Source: an uncultured Isosphaeraceae bacterium (GTDB taxonomy: Bacteria; Planctomycetota; Planctomycetia; Isosphaerales; Isosphaeraceae). From it: 64,000 bases of DNA. The notes under the pieces were generated by a model. That model did no database searches. It was not told the DNA's origin and was given only the letters and a program-made list of their open reading frames with translations. The stretch spans positions 110,513 to 174,512 of the forward strand of contig CAMFLR010000016.1 of NCBI GenBank assembly GCA_945957605.1, written 5' to 3'. Every line of letters starts with the position of its first letter. The first letter of the stretch is position 1. The translations under genes and the position numbers were made by a program. Positions 36,390 through 45,725 of the stretch are shown here, piece after piece.

Positions 36390-36461
36390 GGGTGCCACTG
36401 GCTATGCCAGTGCCCTTGTATATGCAAACAGAAGAAGACACTGGCCAAGCCAGTGGCACCC
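36390..36461. repeat. Nested-palindrome intergenic element, full copy
   Basis: 72 bp from GGGTGCC to GGCACCC. Each end is itself a hairpin (CACTGGC-TAT-GCCAGTG and CACTGGC-CAA-GCCAGTG) and the two ends are inverted copies of each other. It lies between the convergent glpD and GNAT genes. It closely resembles the copy at 55918, including the loop text AGAAGACACTGG. Confidence 0.8.
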
Positions 36462-36488
36462 AATTCAGAAGCCAATTATGATGATTTA

Positions 36489-37454
36489 CTAACTCGTCCG
36501 ACGGTAGAGCGTCGAAGTCTCAACCCGTTCAAACCCGAGTGCCTGATACAACCCAAGCGCGGGCAGATTCGTGGCACGGGTTTGCACGTCGATCACTTCG
36601 TTCCACTGAGTCCGCGCCTTGCGCATGATCTCGCCGACGAGATGCCGCCCATAACCCTGACGGCGGACTTCTGACGCCACTTCCACCGCATGCATGCCGA
36701 GGTGAACCTTGCCATCGGTGCGGCCGAATCCCGCCATTTCCCAGGTGCTCGCCCGCGCCAGTTCGCGTTCGTCGGCTCGAGAAACCAATCGGAACAACGT
36801 CGGCCGGAAAAGGCCGATCGACGCCGATTCCCACCACGTCGGCGGCTTCGCATCGTCGAGAATTTCGAGCTTCGTCATCCGCCGATGGATCACACCCTTG
36901 GGATCGCGTGGCTCGGGCTTCGAGAGATCGACCTGAAGCAACACCGTCGTCGATACTGGTTCATAACCCGCGTTCTGCACGGTCCTCAGAAACGAGAGAT
37001 GCGACGAGAGAATGCCCGCGAACTCGCTACCGCCGTAAACGCCCCAGTAGAACGGATTGACCGGATACTGGCCGCCAGCGTAAATCACCTTCGCCCCGCG
37101 CGACCGGAGATATTCTTCCGCGTGGCCCAACAAACCCGCCAGCAACTCGCGATCGGTCTCGAATTCGGGATTCACGACCAGCATCGCGATCGAACCCAGC
37201 TCAGAATCGACCGTCCGGGGCATGCTTTGGTCGTCGCTCACGCCGAAGCCTGCGTGAACGAACGCGATCGGCTTGCCGTCGTCGTTCTCGGCGACGATCA
37301 GGCCCAGGGGGTCGAATGTTGGCTTGTCGAGCACGAGCGCATCGAACTCATGCGAACCCAATGGGCGGGCGACGCCCAGGGCAGGCAGGCCCTGGTTCCA
37401 CAAGCCCGCGAGCGCGGGGGGATCGGCGTTGCGAAAGGGTCGATAGCGAATCAC
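36489..37454 (-). CDS. Tandem GNAT-domain acetyltransferase
   Basis: About 321 residues with two GNAT-like halves. The C-terminal half has the acetyl-CoA motif A (LGMHAVEVASEVRRQGYGRHLVGEIMRKAR, with the RxxGxG/A core as RRQGYG) and the final ALGLYQALGFERVETS. The N-terminal half is more diverged (AMLVVNPEFETDRELLAGLLGHAEEYLRSRGAKVIYAGG). I start at the GTG of VIRYRPFRN, where family similarity begins; a TTG 14 codons upstream is the alternative. The substrate is unknown. It lies 33 bp or more downstream of the Rieske gene on the same strand. Confidence 0.8.
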   Translation of the reverse strand: MIRYRPFRNADPPALAGLWNQGLPALGVARPLGSHEFDALVLDKPTFDPLGLIVAENDDGKPIAFVHAGFGVSDDQSMPRTVDSELGSIAMLVVNPEFETDRELLAGLLGHAEEYLRSRGAKVIYAGGQYPVNPFYWGVYGGSEFAGILSSHLSFLRTVQNAGYEPVSTTVLLQVDLSKPEPRDPKGVIHRRMTKLEILDDAKPPTWWESASIGLFRPTLFRLVSRADERELARASTWEMAGFGRTDGKVHLGMHAVEVASEVRRQGYGRHLVGEIMRKARTQWNEVIDVQTRATNLPALGLYQALGFERVETSTLYRRTS

Positions 37455-37529
37455 CGAACTCGCATGGAGGGTGAAGTGAACTTGCGCCGCGCCCAAACAA
37501 TTTGGCGCGGTACTTGGGTAGGCAAAGTA

Positions 37530-37838
37530 TCAGGAAACCCGAACCCAGATGTCGTCGCCGTCCAGCTTGACTTCGTACACCTGCTGCTTTATGCGTGCAT
37601 TGATCGAGCTTTTGCCGGTATTCACATCAAACTGCCATCCGTGCCAGGGACAAACGACGCACGTTCCTTCAACCGGACCGTCGGCCAGCGGGCCGCCTTG
37701 ATGCGGGCAAATACCGTCGATGGCTGAGATCGCTCCATCCACATTGAACAGGGCAACGATCCGCCCGTCGTGCTCGATTTCTTTCGCCGAGCCGGGAGGA
37801 ACTTCACCCAAACTCGCCATCTTGACGAACCCATCCAT
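37530..37838 (-). CDS. Rieske [2Fe-2S] ferredoxin-like protein
   Basis: A 102-residue single-domain Rieske protein. The two iron-ligand motifs are CPHQGGPLADG (C-x-H) and CPWHGWQFDVNTG (C-x-x-H), in standard spacing. Such small proteins act as electron carriers for oxygenases or as NirD-like subunits. GGAGG stands 9 bases before the ATG. Neighbours are a GNAT enzyme and, divergently, a CrtI-like desaturase, so no partner oxygenase is evident. Confidence 0.9.
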   Translation of the reverse strand: MDGFVKMASLGEVPPGSAKEIEHDGRIVALFNVDGAISAIDGICPHQGGPLADGPVEGTCVVCPWHGWQFDVNTGKSSINARIKQQVYEVKLDGDDIWVRVS

Positions 37839-38011
37839 CAAAACTGACCTCCGTTCGGCGATACCATCTCCGCGCTCTTAGCGCGGCAGGAACATCTTAA
37901 CACGCCACCAGCCTTCAAGGAACGGCCAGCAAAGTGCACGTCCCATCGCCGCCTGCCTACACTATTCGTACGGTAGGACGCAGTCGGAAAGCAAAAAGGC
38001 GCGGAAAGAAA

Positions 38012-39595
38012 ATGGCGGGCGGTTCAACCAGCCAATTCGACCTGGTGGTTGTCGGCGGCGGCATGGGCGGTCTCACCACCGCTGCGCTCGCACAATATGC
38101 CGGTCTTCAGGTCTGCTTGGCCGAATCGCATACAAAGCTGGGCGGTTGCGCCGGTTACTTCGATCGCGGCGTTTACACGTTCGATGCAGGTGCCACCGCG
38201 CTCATGGGAGTCGCCCCAGGTGAACCAATCGGCGATCTGCTGGAAGTTCTCGGCGTCGATTTCGAGGCGCATCGCGCCGAAACCTACCGCGTCCATCTCC
38301 CCGACCGCCAGCTCGACATCACTTCCGACGCCACCACGTTCGAACAGGCCTGCGCTAATGCGTTTCCCGGCCGAACTTCAGCACGCACGCGTTTCTGGCG
38401 ATTTCAGGAGTTCGTCGGCCAAACGCTTTTTCAGGCCGCGAGCAAAATCCCGCGCCTGCCAATTCACGATCTAAGCGACCTCATCCACAACCTCCGCATT
38501 CTCGGCCCAGCGGGCACGCTCGCCGCCTCAACGTGCGTCTTTACCGTTCTCGACATTCTGCGAATACTCCGCCTCGCCGACGACACGCCGTTTCGAACGC
38601 TGATCGCCATGCTTTTGCAAGACACCGCGCAGGCCGGCCCCGAAACCGTCCCATTCGCCAACGCCGCCGCCTGCTTGCACGCCTACCGTCTCGGCATGAG
38701 CCGGCCCCGCAACGGAATGGCGGCACTCGTCGACGGTATCGGCCACCGATTCGCAATGCTCGACGGCGACCTGCGAACGGCAACCCTCGTCGACCACGTC
38801 GATGCACATCCCGACGGCGGTTTCGTCGTCACCACGCGCAGGGGCGCAGCGATTCGCACGGCGCAGGTTGCATTCAATATCCCGCTCGATCGCGCCGCGG
38901 CGCTGCTGGGACAATCGCTCGACGGTCGACTGGCGCGAAAGGAATCACGCTCGCGCGCTGCCTGGAGCGCGTTCACCGGCTACCTGGCGATCGATCGAGC
39001 GGCTCTCGATGACTCCACACCGCTTTTCCATCAGGTTCTGGGTTCCTACGATCTTCCCATCCACGATGGTAACAACGTCCTGATCTCCCTCTCGGCCCCA
39101 GACGACATGGGCTACGGCCCGGCGAATGTGCGGATCGCCACGATGTCGACCCACACCCGCCCGCACGACTGGGCCGAGCTCGGCTCCGCCGCGCACGGAG
39201 CAAAAAAGGCCCAATACACAGCGCGAATGCGCAAGGCTCTCTCGACGGCCCTTCCCGGTGCCGCCGACGCCATCGTTCACGCCGAATTCGCCACACCCCG
39301 CAGCTTTCAACGCTTCACCAGGCGCAAGGAGGGAGCGGTCGGCGGCCCGCCCGTCTCGCGCCAAAACAGCAACTTCCTGGCGGTCGGCTCCGACGTCTTC
39401 GGCCCCGGCCTCTGGGTCGTGGGCGATTCCGTTTTTCCAGGGCAGGGGACGATGGCCACGGTTCTTTCCGGCATTCGGGTCGTCGAACGCATCACCGGAA
39501 TTCCCTGGGCGCAAATGAAATCAGGCAAACCGCCGCTTCCCCCTGGCTCCCCTGCGTATAATTCCGGGCCGCTCTCACGGCGCAGTTCGCCGTAA
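38012..39595 (+). CDS. CrtI/CrtD-like FAD-dependent desaturase or isomerase
   Basis: A 527-residue flavoprotein of the phytoene desaturase superfamily. The N-terminal dinucleotide motif is DLVVVGGGMGGLTTAALAQYAG, followed by GGCAGYFDRGVYTFDAGATALMG. A C-terminal FAD motif is WVVGDSVFPGQGTMATVLSG. The order fits carotenoid desaturases and isomerases such as CrtD or CrtISO-like enzymes, and planctomycetes are often pigmented, but the exact carotenoid step is not determined. GCGGAAAG stands before the ATG, which I prefer to the earlier one in the longer frame. The next gene starts 31 bp downstream. Confidence 0.82.
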   Translation: MAGGSTSQFDLVVVGGGMGGLTTAALAQYAGLQVCLAESHTKLGGCAGYFDRGVYTFDAGATALMGVAPGEPIGDLLEVLGVDFEAHRAETYRVHLPDRQLDITSDATTFEQACANAFPGRTSARTRFWRFQEFVGQTLFQAASKIPRLPIHDLSDLIHNLRILGPAGTLAASTCVFTVLDILRILRLADDTPFRTLIAMLLQDTAQAGPETVPFANAAACLHAYRLGMSRPRNGMAALVDGIGHRFAMLDGDLRTATLVDHVDAHPDGGFVVTTRRGAAIRTAQVAFNIPLDRAAALLGQSLDGRLARKESRSRAAWSAFTGYLAIDRAALDDSTPLFHQVLGSYDLPIHDGNNVLISLSAPDDMGYGPANVRIATMSTHTRPHDWAELGSAAHGAKKAQYTARMRKALSTALPGAADAIVHAEFATPRSFQRFTRRKEGAVGGPPVSRQNSNFLAVGSDVFGPGLWVVGDSVFPGQGTMATVLSGIRVVERITGIPWAQMKSGKPPLPPGSPAYNSGPLSRRSSP

Positions 39596-39626
39596 TATCC
39601 GGCGGTCCCAGACGGAGTTCGACGCA

Positions 39627-40319
39627 ATGCTCGATGCGCTAGTGGTTGCGCCCCATCCCGACGACGCGGAACTCGGCCTCGGCGGCACGATCGCCCTGTT
39701 GCAATCTCGCGGCTGGAAAGTCGGCATTCTCGACTTGACCAGCGGCGAACCAACGCCCCTCGGCTCAGTCGAAACCCGCCGCAAAGAAACCGCCGCCGCA
39801 AACGAAGCGCTCGGCAACCCCTGGCGCATGAATCTGGGCCTCCCCAACCGCAGCCTCGAACCAACGCTCGACCACCGCCGCACGCTCGCCGAGGTCTTCC
39901 GCAAAGTCCGCCCGCGCCTGCTCTTCGCCCCTTTCTACGAAGACGCCCACCCCGACCATCTCGCCGCCACAAAGCTCGTCGAAGACGCGCGATTCTGGAG
40001 CAAGCTCTCCAAGTCCGACATGAGCGGCGAGCCATTCCACCCCGCTCGTATTCTCTATTATTTCAGCGTTCACTTGCGCATTGTGGAACGCCCGAGTTTC
40101 GTCATCGACATCAGCCCGTTCGCCGACGCCAAGCGAAAATCGCTGGAATGCTACGATTCACAGCTTGTTGCCAACCAACCGGCAGGCAAACGAGCGGTGA
40201 TTGACGCCGTATTTGATCGCACGCGATTCTGGGGTCAGACAGTAGGCGTGATGCACGCAGAACCGGTCGCAAGCCGCGAGCCGATTGGCCTCGGGAATCT
40301 TGACGTCCTCCTTCTTTGA
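39627..40319 (+). CDS. LmbE/PIG-L-family deacetylase, BshB1-like
   Basis: A 230-residue zinc-dependent deacetylase. The metal motif is VVAPHPDDAELGLGG (H-P-D-D), with the third ligand in the EDAHPDHLAATKL segment. ILDLTSGEPTPLGSVETRRKE and FWGQTVGVMHAEPVASREPIGLGNLDVLLL match the BshB1 branch, which removes acetate from GlcNAc-malate in bacillithiol synthesis. I assign BshB1-like rather than the symbol because neither BshA nor BshC lies nearby. It follows the desaturase gene by 31 bp. Confidence 0.8.
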   Translation: MLDALVVAPHPDDAELGLGGTIALLQSRGWKVGILDLTSGEPTPLGSVETRRKETAAANEALGNPWRMNLGLPNRSLEPTLDHRRTLAEVFRKVRPRLLFAPFYEDAHPDHLAATKLVEDARFWSKLSKSDMSGEPFHPARILYYFSVHLRIVERPSFVIDISPFADAKRKSLECYDSQLVANQPAGKRAVIDAVFDRTRFWGQTVGVMHAEPVASREPIGLGNLDVLLL

Positions 40320-40382
40320 TTGGTCTTCAGCCAATACAGCAATCCACGTCCGAACCAGTTCGTCATGCGCATCCGTAAATAT

Positions 40383-41708
40383 TCATGTCCGCATATAACG
40401 ACATAATGTTTTTGCATTCATGCCGAGCACTGTTATTCGTTTCTCGATCCACGTGGAGGACTCTCCGGCGCCTTTCCTATGCTGCGCGATCATCATGATG
40501 AACGTGATCAGCCCTAAAATGCCCAACGCTATGAGCGGGTAGATCATCCAGGGCGCGATCGCCCGTGCTCTCTTCCATTTGTGCTCACGCCGGGTCGAGA
40601 CGTCTATAACCTTCGGAAACTCAGCTACACGTTCGGACACTAAGGCAAGGAGCTCTCCGCCTCCCCCAAATGACAAGGAATTGACACCACCACATCCGAG
40701 ATCGACATGGAACGAACCAATCTCCCCTCCGGTTCGCCCGTTCCAGAGGGACACATCATAAAGAAAGCCGGTCGCCACGATCTTGCCATCGGGCGTGATG
40801 GCGAGCGACTTGACCGTGTCCCCAACGTTTACCTCACTCCACATCCGCCAGGTTTGCGTATCCCAAAATCTGACCAGAGCATCTTTATCTGATGAGGCCA
40901 GGGTCGTCCCGTCAGCCGAAAAGGCGAGGAATGTTATGCTATTTGCATGAGAAAGGGCCGGGACAATCGGCTGCAGCGTCGTTGCGTCGAGGATCGCGAC
41001 GTCAGACTTGACTTCGTCGACGGCGTGAGGAATTCCTGTCCCAATCGCCAGCGATTTTCCGTCCGGCGCATACGCCACAGCAGTAACGGACGGACTTCCG
41101 AACGCGGCTTCCGCGACAAGCGCTCCAGATTGCAGGTCCCAAAGGCTCACCTTGCCATTTTTTCGCGTCCAATAGTCTCCTGAGCCCACGACGAGCCTCA
41201 GTCCGTCGGGCGAGAGCGCGGCCGACCACAAGGGGGTCGAGGGAATAGTCACTGTCGACAGCTTCCGCCCGGATAGGCCATCCCAACGTGTGACCGACAC
41301 CGGGACCGCAGGTGGCGTCCCACCGTTGGGGTAGCTCTCGTTAAGGGTGACCGTGACGACGGTCGTCCCATCGCCAGAGAAGAGCAGGTAGTCAACCTCG
41401 GCGCTCGAGAGGTCAGACTTCGACCTCAATTGCGCGCCTGGAACGTCCCAAAGCCAAAGGAAACTTCCACTTTTGTCTGAACCAATCGTCGCCAACGTCG
41501 AACCGTCGGAAGAAAACGCGAATTGCCAATATTTTCGGTCTTCTTCTGTCCCGTTGGTCTTCGTTATATCTGCCCTGAACAACGGGCTGTGCCAGAGACT
41601 CTTGGCCCGCAACTGTATTCTGCGATGGTTCGTGACACCCGCTACGATGAGGAGTGCAATCAGGGCCGCAAGGAATATCAGCGCACCTAGCTTGGCGGCA
41701 CCTCGCAT
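40383..41708 (-). CDS. WD40-repeat membrane protein
   Basis: A 441-residue protein with an N-terminal membrane helix (LGALIFLAALIALLIVAGV), an extracytoplasmic WD40-type propeller and a C-terminal helix (WMIYPLIALGILGLITFIMMIAQH). At least six blades are visible by their endings: WQFAFSSDGSTLATIGSD, LWSAALSPDGLRLVVGSG, VTAVAYAPDGKSLAIGTG, ITFLAFSADGTTLASSDKD, VKSLAITPDGKIVATG and LSFGGGGELLALVSE. The ATG of MRGAAKLG is chosen over one seven codons earlier. Its role is unknown; such propellers bind proteins. Confidence 0.8.
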   Translation of the reverse strand: MRGAAKLGALIFLAALIALLIVAGVTNHRRIQLRAKSLWHSPLFRADITKTNGTEEDRKYWQFAFSSDGSTLATIGSDKSGSFLWLWDVPGAQLRSKSDLSSAEVDYLLFSGDGTTVVTVTLNESYPNGGTPPAVPVSVTRWDGLSGRKLSTVTIPSTPLWSAALSPDGLRLVVGSGDYWTRKNGKVSLWDLQSGALVAEAAFGSPSVTAVAYAPDGKSLAIGTGIPHAVDEVKSDVAILDATTLQPIVPALSHANSITFLAFSADGTTLASSDKDALVRFWDTQTWRMWSEVNVGDTVKSLAITPDGKIVATGFLYDVSLWNGRTGGEIGSFHVDLGCGGVNSLSFGGGGELLALVSERVAEFPKVIDVSTRREHKWKRARAIAPWMIYPLIALGILGLITFIMMIAQHRKGAGESSTWIEKRITVLGMNAKTLCRYMRT

Positions 41709-41845
41709 AATAATCGGCCCCCTTGGCAATAGTCCGGGCTGACCCCTCCAGCGTTTGTCGTCGATCAGCAGAAGCGCGGGGGATGTCCGCGGCCATTCAA
41801 GCTTTCAGTTTCGCACCTCCCGAACTCAAGCGTCAGAACGCGGTT

Positions 41846-43117
41846 CTAATGCCGCGTATGCCCATCACCAAACACAATCCACTTCGACGTCGTCAACTCG
41901 CGCAACCCACACGGCCCGCGCGCATGAAACTTGTCCGTGCTTATCCCAATCTCCGCCCCTAATCCCAGCATGCCGCCGTCGTTGAACCGCGTACTCGCAT
42001 TCACCATCACCGCCGCGCTATCCACTTCATTCACAAACTTACGAGCAGCGGCAAGGTCGAAGGTAACAATCGCCTCGGTATGTCCCGAGCTATAGCGGCG
42101 AATATGTTCAATTCCTGCATCAAGACTATCAACAACCGCCACGGCGAGAATCTTGTCGAGATACTCCGTTCCCCAGTCTTCCTGGGTGGCTGCAGTCATC
42201 GAGGGCACAATCGCGCGGCTCGCTTCGTCGCCTCGCAGCTCGACATTTTCCGCCATCAAGGCGCGAGAGGCCATCGGCAAGAACGAGCGGGCGATCGAGC
42301 GATGCACCAGCAGCGTTTCGGCCGCGTTGCAAACGCCGGGACGCTGAGCCTTGGCATTGACGATGATCTTCGTCGCCATGTCCTCGTCGGCCGCGGCGTC
42401 GACGTAGACGTGGCAGTTGCCGTGATAGTGCTTGAGCACCGGCATTTTCGCTTCTTCGGCGACACGCCTGATCAAGCTCTCGCCGCCGCGAGGAATCGCC
42501 AGGTCGATGTATTCGGCCAGCCCGAGCAGGTGCCCAACCGCAGCGCGATCGACCGTCGGCACGATTTGCACCGAGTCTTTGGGCAAGCCGCACGCAGGCA
42601 GTTCGTCGGAGAGAACCTTGTGGAGTGCGCGGTTCGAGCGAATCGCTTCCTTACCGCCGCGCAGGATCGCCGCGTTGCCGGATTTTACGCAAAGCGCCGC
42701 GGCGTCGACCGTCACGTTGGGACGGCTCTCGTAGATCATGAAGATCACACCGAGCGGCACACGGACGCGACTGACATCGAGTCCGTTGGGACGCCGGCTT
42801 GCTTCGATCACCTCACCAACAGGGTCGGGCAGGCCGGCGACTTCTTCGAGACTCGCTGCAATTGCCTCGATGCTCTTTTCCGTGAGCGTCAGACGGTCGA
42901 TCGCTGCCTTGTTGAGACCAAGCCCTGGAGCGGCTTCGACATCGCGCGCGTTCGCGGTGAGCACTTCCTTGGCGCGAAGACGAAGCGCGGCGGCCGAGCG
43001 CCGAAGCCATTCGTTCTTGGCCGAACCGGGAGCGGTCGCCAGGATGCGCGACGCCTGCTTCGCTTGCCACGCCAGCGAACGACAATCGGCAACCAGCGTA
43101 TCGTCTTCAGTGATCAT
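41846..43117 (-). CDS. proA: Gamma-glutamyl phosphate reductase
   Basis: A 423-residue NADPH-dependent enzyme of proline synthesis that reduces gamma-glutamyl phosphate to glutamate semialdehyde. Clear marks are VPLGVIFMIYESRPNVTVDAAALCVKSGNAAILRGGKEA, IDLAIPRGGESLIR, and the catalytic cysteine region NAKAQRPGVCNAAETLLVH. The C terminus HARGPCGLRELTTSKWIVFGDGHTR is typical. Its ATG overlaps the folP stop by 4 bp (ATGA), so the two are translationally coupled. No proB is present in the window. Confidence 0.95.
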   Translation of the reverse strand: MITEDDTLVADCRSLAWQAKQASRILATAPGSAKNEWLRRSAAALRLRAKEVLTANARDVEAAPGLGLNKAAIDRLTLTEKSIEAIAASLEEVAGLPDPVGEVIEASRRPNGLDVSRVRVPLGVIFMIYESRPNVTVDAAALCVKSGNAAILRGGKEAIRSNRALHKVLSDELPACGLPKDSVQIVPTVDRAAVGHLLGLAEYIDLAIPRGGESLIRRVAEEAKMPVLKHYHGNCHVYVDAAADEDMATKIIVNAKAQRPGVCNAAETLLVHRSIARSFLPMASRALMAENVELRGDEASRAIVPSMTAATQEDWGTEYLDKILAVAVVDSLDAGIEHIRRYSSGHTEAIVTFDLAAARKFVNEVDSAAVMVNASTRFNDGGMLGLGAEIGISTDKFHARGPCGLRELTTSKWIVFGDGHTRH

Positions 43118-44001
43118 GACTTCCGTCCCACTTCCTCAATCGCCGCCCAAACTTTGAGCGCGTCGACCATCGGCCCGACGTCGTGAACTCGAACCACTCC
43201 GGCCCCACGCTGGATTGACAGCAGCGACGACACGACCGACGCCGTCGCCCTGCCGGACACATCACGCCCGGTCAAGGTTCCCAAAAACCCTTTGCGCGAA
43301 GTGCCGATCAGCACAACACATCCCAGACTGGCAAATCGCTCCAAGTTTCGCAAGAGCGACAGATTATGCTCGAACGTCTTGCCAAACCCGATCCCCGGAT
43401 CAATCGCAATCTGCTCGCGTTTGATTCCGAATTGCTCCGCTCGCTCAATGTCGCGAGCCAGGCTTTCGAACACCTCAACCACAACATCGTCATAACTTGG
43501 GGCGACCTGCATCGTCTTGGGCACACCAAGTTTATGCATCAAGACAACACCCGCCCCAAACTCGGCGGCGACTTCGGCCATGGCGTCGTCAGCGAGTGCA
43601 TCAATGTCATTGATGATCGCCGCGCCTGCTTCAAGAGCCCGTCGTGCGACCTGAGCTTTCGTGGTATCAACCGAAATCGGTGCCGTCACTACGCTATGTA
43701 ACCCCTCGACGACCGGAATCACCCGGCGCAACTCTTCATCGAGCGTGATCGGATCCGACCCCGGCCGGCTCGACTCGCCACCAATGTCGAGAATGTCCGC
43801 CCCTTCGCTCACAAGCGCAACGCCGCGTGCGATTGCCGCATCACACTCGGTCGCCAGGCCGCCGTCGGAAAAGCTGTCGGGCGTGACGTTGAGAATGCCC
43901 ATCACGCGAGGTAGGCCGACGCCCGCGATTGTCCGGCCTCGGGCGATCCACTGTGTCATCGGTTGCTTCTCAACGTGCGCGAAGTCTGGTCGTTCTTTCA
44001 T
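43114..44001 (-). CDS. folP: Dihydropteroate synthase
   Basis: A 295-residue TIM-barrel enzyme that joins the pterin diphosphate to p-aminobenzoate in folate synthesis. The signatures are MGILNVTPDSFSDGG and ADILDIGGESSRPGSDPI, followed by SVDTTKAQVARRALEAG, INDIDALAD, DPGIGFGKTFEHN and GTSRKGFLG. A second Met at residue 15 is a possible start, since the first 14 residues are not family-like. It is followed by proA with a 4-bp overlap and preceded 42 bp upstream by the TlpA-like gene on the same strand. Confidence 0.95.
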   Translation of the reverse strand: MKERPDFAHVEKQPMTQWIARGRTIAGVGLPRVMGILNVTPDSFSDGGLATECDAAIARGVALVSEGADILDIGGESSRPGSDPITLDEELRRVIPVVEGLHSVVTAPISVDTTKAQVARRALEAGAAIINDIDALADDAMAEVAAEFGAGVVLMHKLGVPKTMQVAPSYDDVVVEVFESLARDIERAEQFGIKREQIAIDPGIGFGKTFEHNLSLLRNLERFASLGCVVLIGTSRKGFLGTLTGRDVSGRATASVVSSLLSIQRGAGVVRVHDVGPMVDALKVWAAIEEVGRKS

Positions 44002-44043
44002 TACGATTGATCACGCACTTGGACGCGAGGAAGGAATGGTGAC

Positions 44044-45498
44044 CTACCGGCCCTTGACTAGCTCGGACGCCTTGGCGATTACATCATCGAGCCGCCCAGA
44101 AGCGACGATCATACCTCGCCCATCGACGGCGACAGCGTGCGGGATGAGATCGATTTTAAACTGTCGATATAACTTACCCCAACCCTTCGACTTCTCGTCT
44201 ATGGCAACATCGACACAGACCGGATAGTCGAGGTGGAACTCGTCGATGACTTTCTTGATCGCCTCACTCTTGCTACCAGGCGGATGGATACCAACAACGG
44301 TTAGACCGTTCGCTCCGCGTTCTCCGTGTAGGCGACTGAGTTGCGGATAATCTTTTCGGCATGGTCCACACCACTCGGCGAAGAAGTCCAGAATAACGAT
44401 CTTTCCGCCCAGCGACTGCCATGTCAGGGGCTCGCCGTTGATCCAGGTCGCCCCTTCCGGGAACGCGGGTGCAGGCTTCCCGACTAGTGAATCCGAAGGC
44501 ATCGGGCGAGGCTTATCTTCCAGAGGCGGGATCGTATCGACGCGCCCTTTAACCTGATCCTCGACGACGGCTCCCGGCGGAAATTCGAGTACGAAAAGTG
44601 AGTCTGTCACTGGTGGATTCACGACCCAGTTCTCGATTCGACCGTTCCATTCCCACGCAAGGCGCGGTTTGCTTCCCGTCCGGGCATTTTCCTCCGTCGG
44701 AGACGCGGTTCGGATCTCGACACGAGATGGAAGCCAGACACCTGTAGCGACCTCGCGATGGTCGTGACAGTCGATGACGTCGAGTTCCATCCATTTCTCA
44801 CTCGGAGGAAACCGGATCAATTGGCAGCGTCTAACGACAGCGTTTTTCAAAGCCGGGTCGATTAGAAACCGAGAGCTCCAGTCTATACCGTTGTTGGTCA
44901 GGGTATCTGTCTGAATCACGACAACGTCGTGTCCGTCATGCTCGACTCGGCCAACGATCTTCCCGTTCCGCTTACTGATGATCTCGCTCACCGGAGACCC
45001 GTGAAACAATGTCGTCATCTCGAATGGATTCACTGTCCATCCGCCCAAGCTACCCGGCGACTTAAGAATGAGACCCGCCGAGAGAGATGTGATCCCGCTG
45101 ACACTCCGAAGCAGAACGCCGTCATTCGTACTCATTTGCTTCGATGGACGAATCACAGCCTTGCCATCGTTGATTCGGAAGGTCTGTCCATCGATTTCGA
45201 GGCGTCCGCGACCTGACCGTTCCACGGTCGAGGACTCGACGTTCGTTAAGTGGGCCCTGATATCCGGGTGAGAACCATCGGTGTTGAAACCATCGAATTT
45301 GACTTTCACCGATAACGCGTTGATTCTGGCTTCCAATCGCTTCAAGTCTTCTCGAATATCGACAATGTTAGCTTCTTTGACGTCGGGCGATGGGGCCGCC
45401 TTTGGGTCTGCAGTCGCGACTGCGACCCATGGGAAATACAGGCTGGAAATCGCGGCCAAAAGCATAAGCGTGCTGATTTTCAGACATGATCTAGTCAT
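44044..45498 (-). CDS. Exported TlpA/ResA-like thioredoxin-fold protein
   Basis: A 484-residue protein. It has a signal peptide (LMLLAAISSLYFPWVAVA). Residues about 50-320 are a beta-rich domain that resembles lipoprotein-sorting LolA/LolB-type folds in pattern (GRGRLEIDGQTFRINDGKAVI, VVVIQTDTLTNNGIDWSSRFLIDP). The last 150 residues are a redoxin domain: GGKIVILDFFAEWCGPCRKDYPQL with the WCGPC active site, and the cis-Pro region DLIPHAVAVDGRGMIVASG. The combination is frequent in Planctomycetota. It probably reduces or isomerises periplasmic disulfides; the N-terminal domain's partner is not known. Confidence 0.84.
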   Translation of the reverse strand: MTRSCLKISTLMLLAAISSLYFPWVAVATADPKAAPSPDVKEANIVDIREDLKRLEARINALSVKVKFDGFNTDGSHPDIRAHLTNVESSTVERSGRGRLEIDGQTFRINDGKAVIRPSKQMSTNDGVLLRSVSGITSLSAGLILKSPGSLGGWTVNPFEMTTLFHGSPVSEIISKRNGKIVGRVEHDGHDVVVIQTDTLTNNGIDWSSRFLIDPALKNAVVRRCQLIRFPPSEKWMELDVIDCHDHREVATGVWLPSRVEIRTASPTEENARTGSKPRLAWEWNGRIENWVVNPPVTDSLFVLEFPPGAVVEDQVKGRVDTIPPLEDKPRPMPSDSLVGKPAPAFPEGATWINGEPLTWQSLGGKIVILDFFAEWCGPCRKDYPQLSRLHGERGANGLTVVGIHPPGSKSEAIKKVIDEFHLDYPVCVDVAIDEKSKGWGKLYRQFKIDLIPHAVAVDGRGMIVASGRLDDVIAKASELVKGR

Positions 45499-45666
45499 AG
45501 CATTGCCTTCGCTTTCGCCATTCGCTTTGGTGCAGAATAGGAAACGGGTTCACTATCCGCGCTGGCAAAGTCGGCGTCAATCAAATCGGGCCATGGATCG
45601 GCGAGATACTTGGCCACGGCAGTCTTCTTGCCCGCTTGATGCTCCGTCGCTTGGGCACTCAATGCA

Positions 45667-45691
45667 ACAGGGCCGCGAAACGCGACCCTGT
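45667..45691 (-). terminator. Hairpin after lptE
   Basis: On the minus strand ACAGGG-T-CGCG-TTT-CGCG-G-CCCTGT is a ten-bp stem with one internal T-G position, about 35 bases past the lptE stop. It lacks a proper T-run (TTGCATTG follows), so it may be a 3'-end protecting structure instead of a full terminator. Confidence 0.42.
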
Positions 45692-45725
45692 CAGCGGCTT
45701 CAAACTTTCGATTCCTAGTCGGAGC

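Noticed and set aside
36690..37727. A 345-codon plus-strand open frame across the GNAT and Rieske genes
   Set aside because: Shadow of two well-supported minus-strand genes; arginine-rich without domain pattern.
42080..43186. A 368-codon plus-strand open frame across proA
   Set aside because: It is antisense to a textbook proA and has no recognisable motif.
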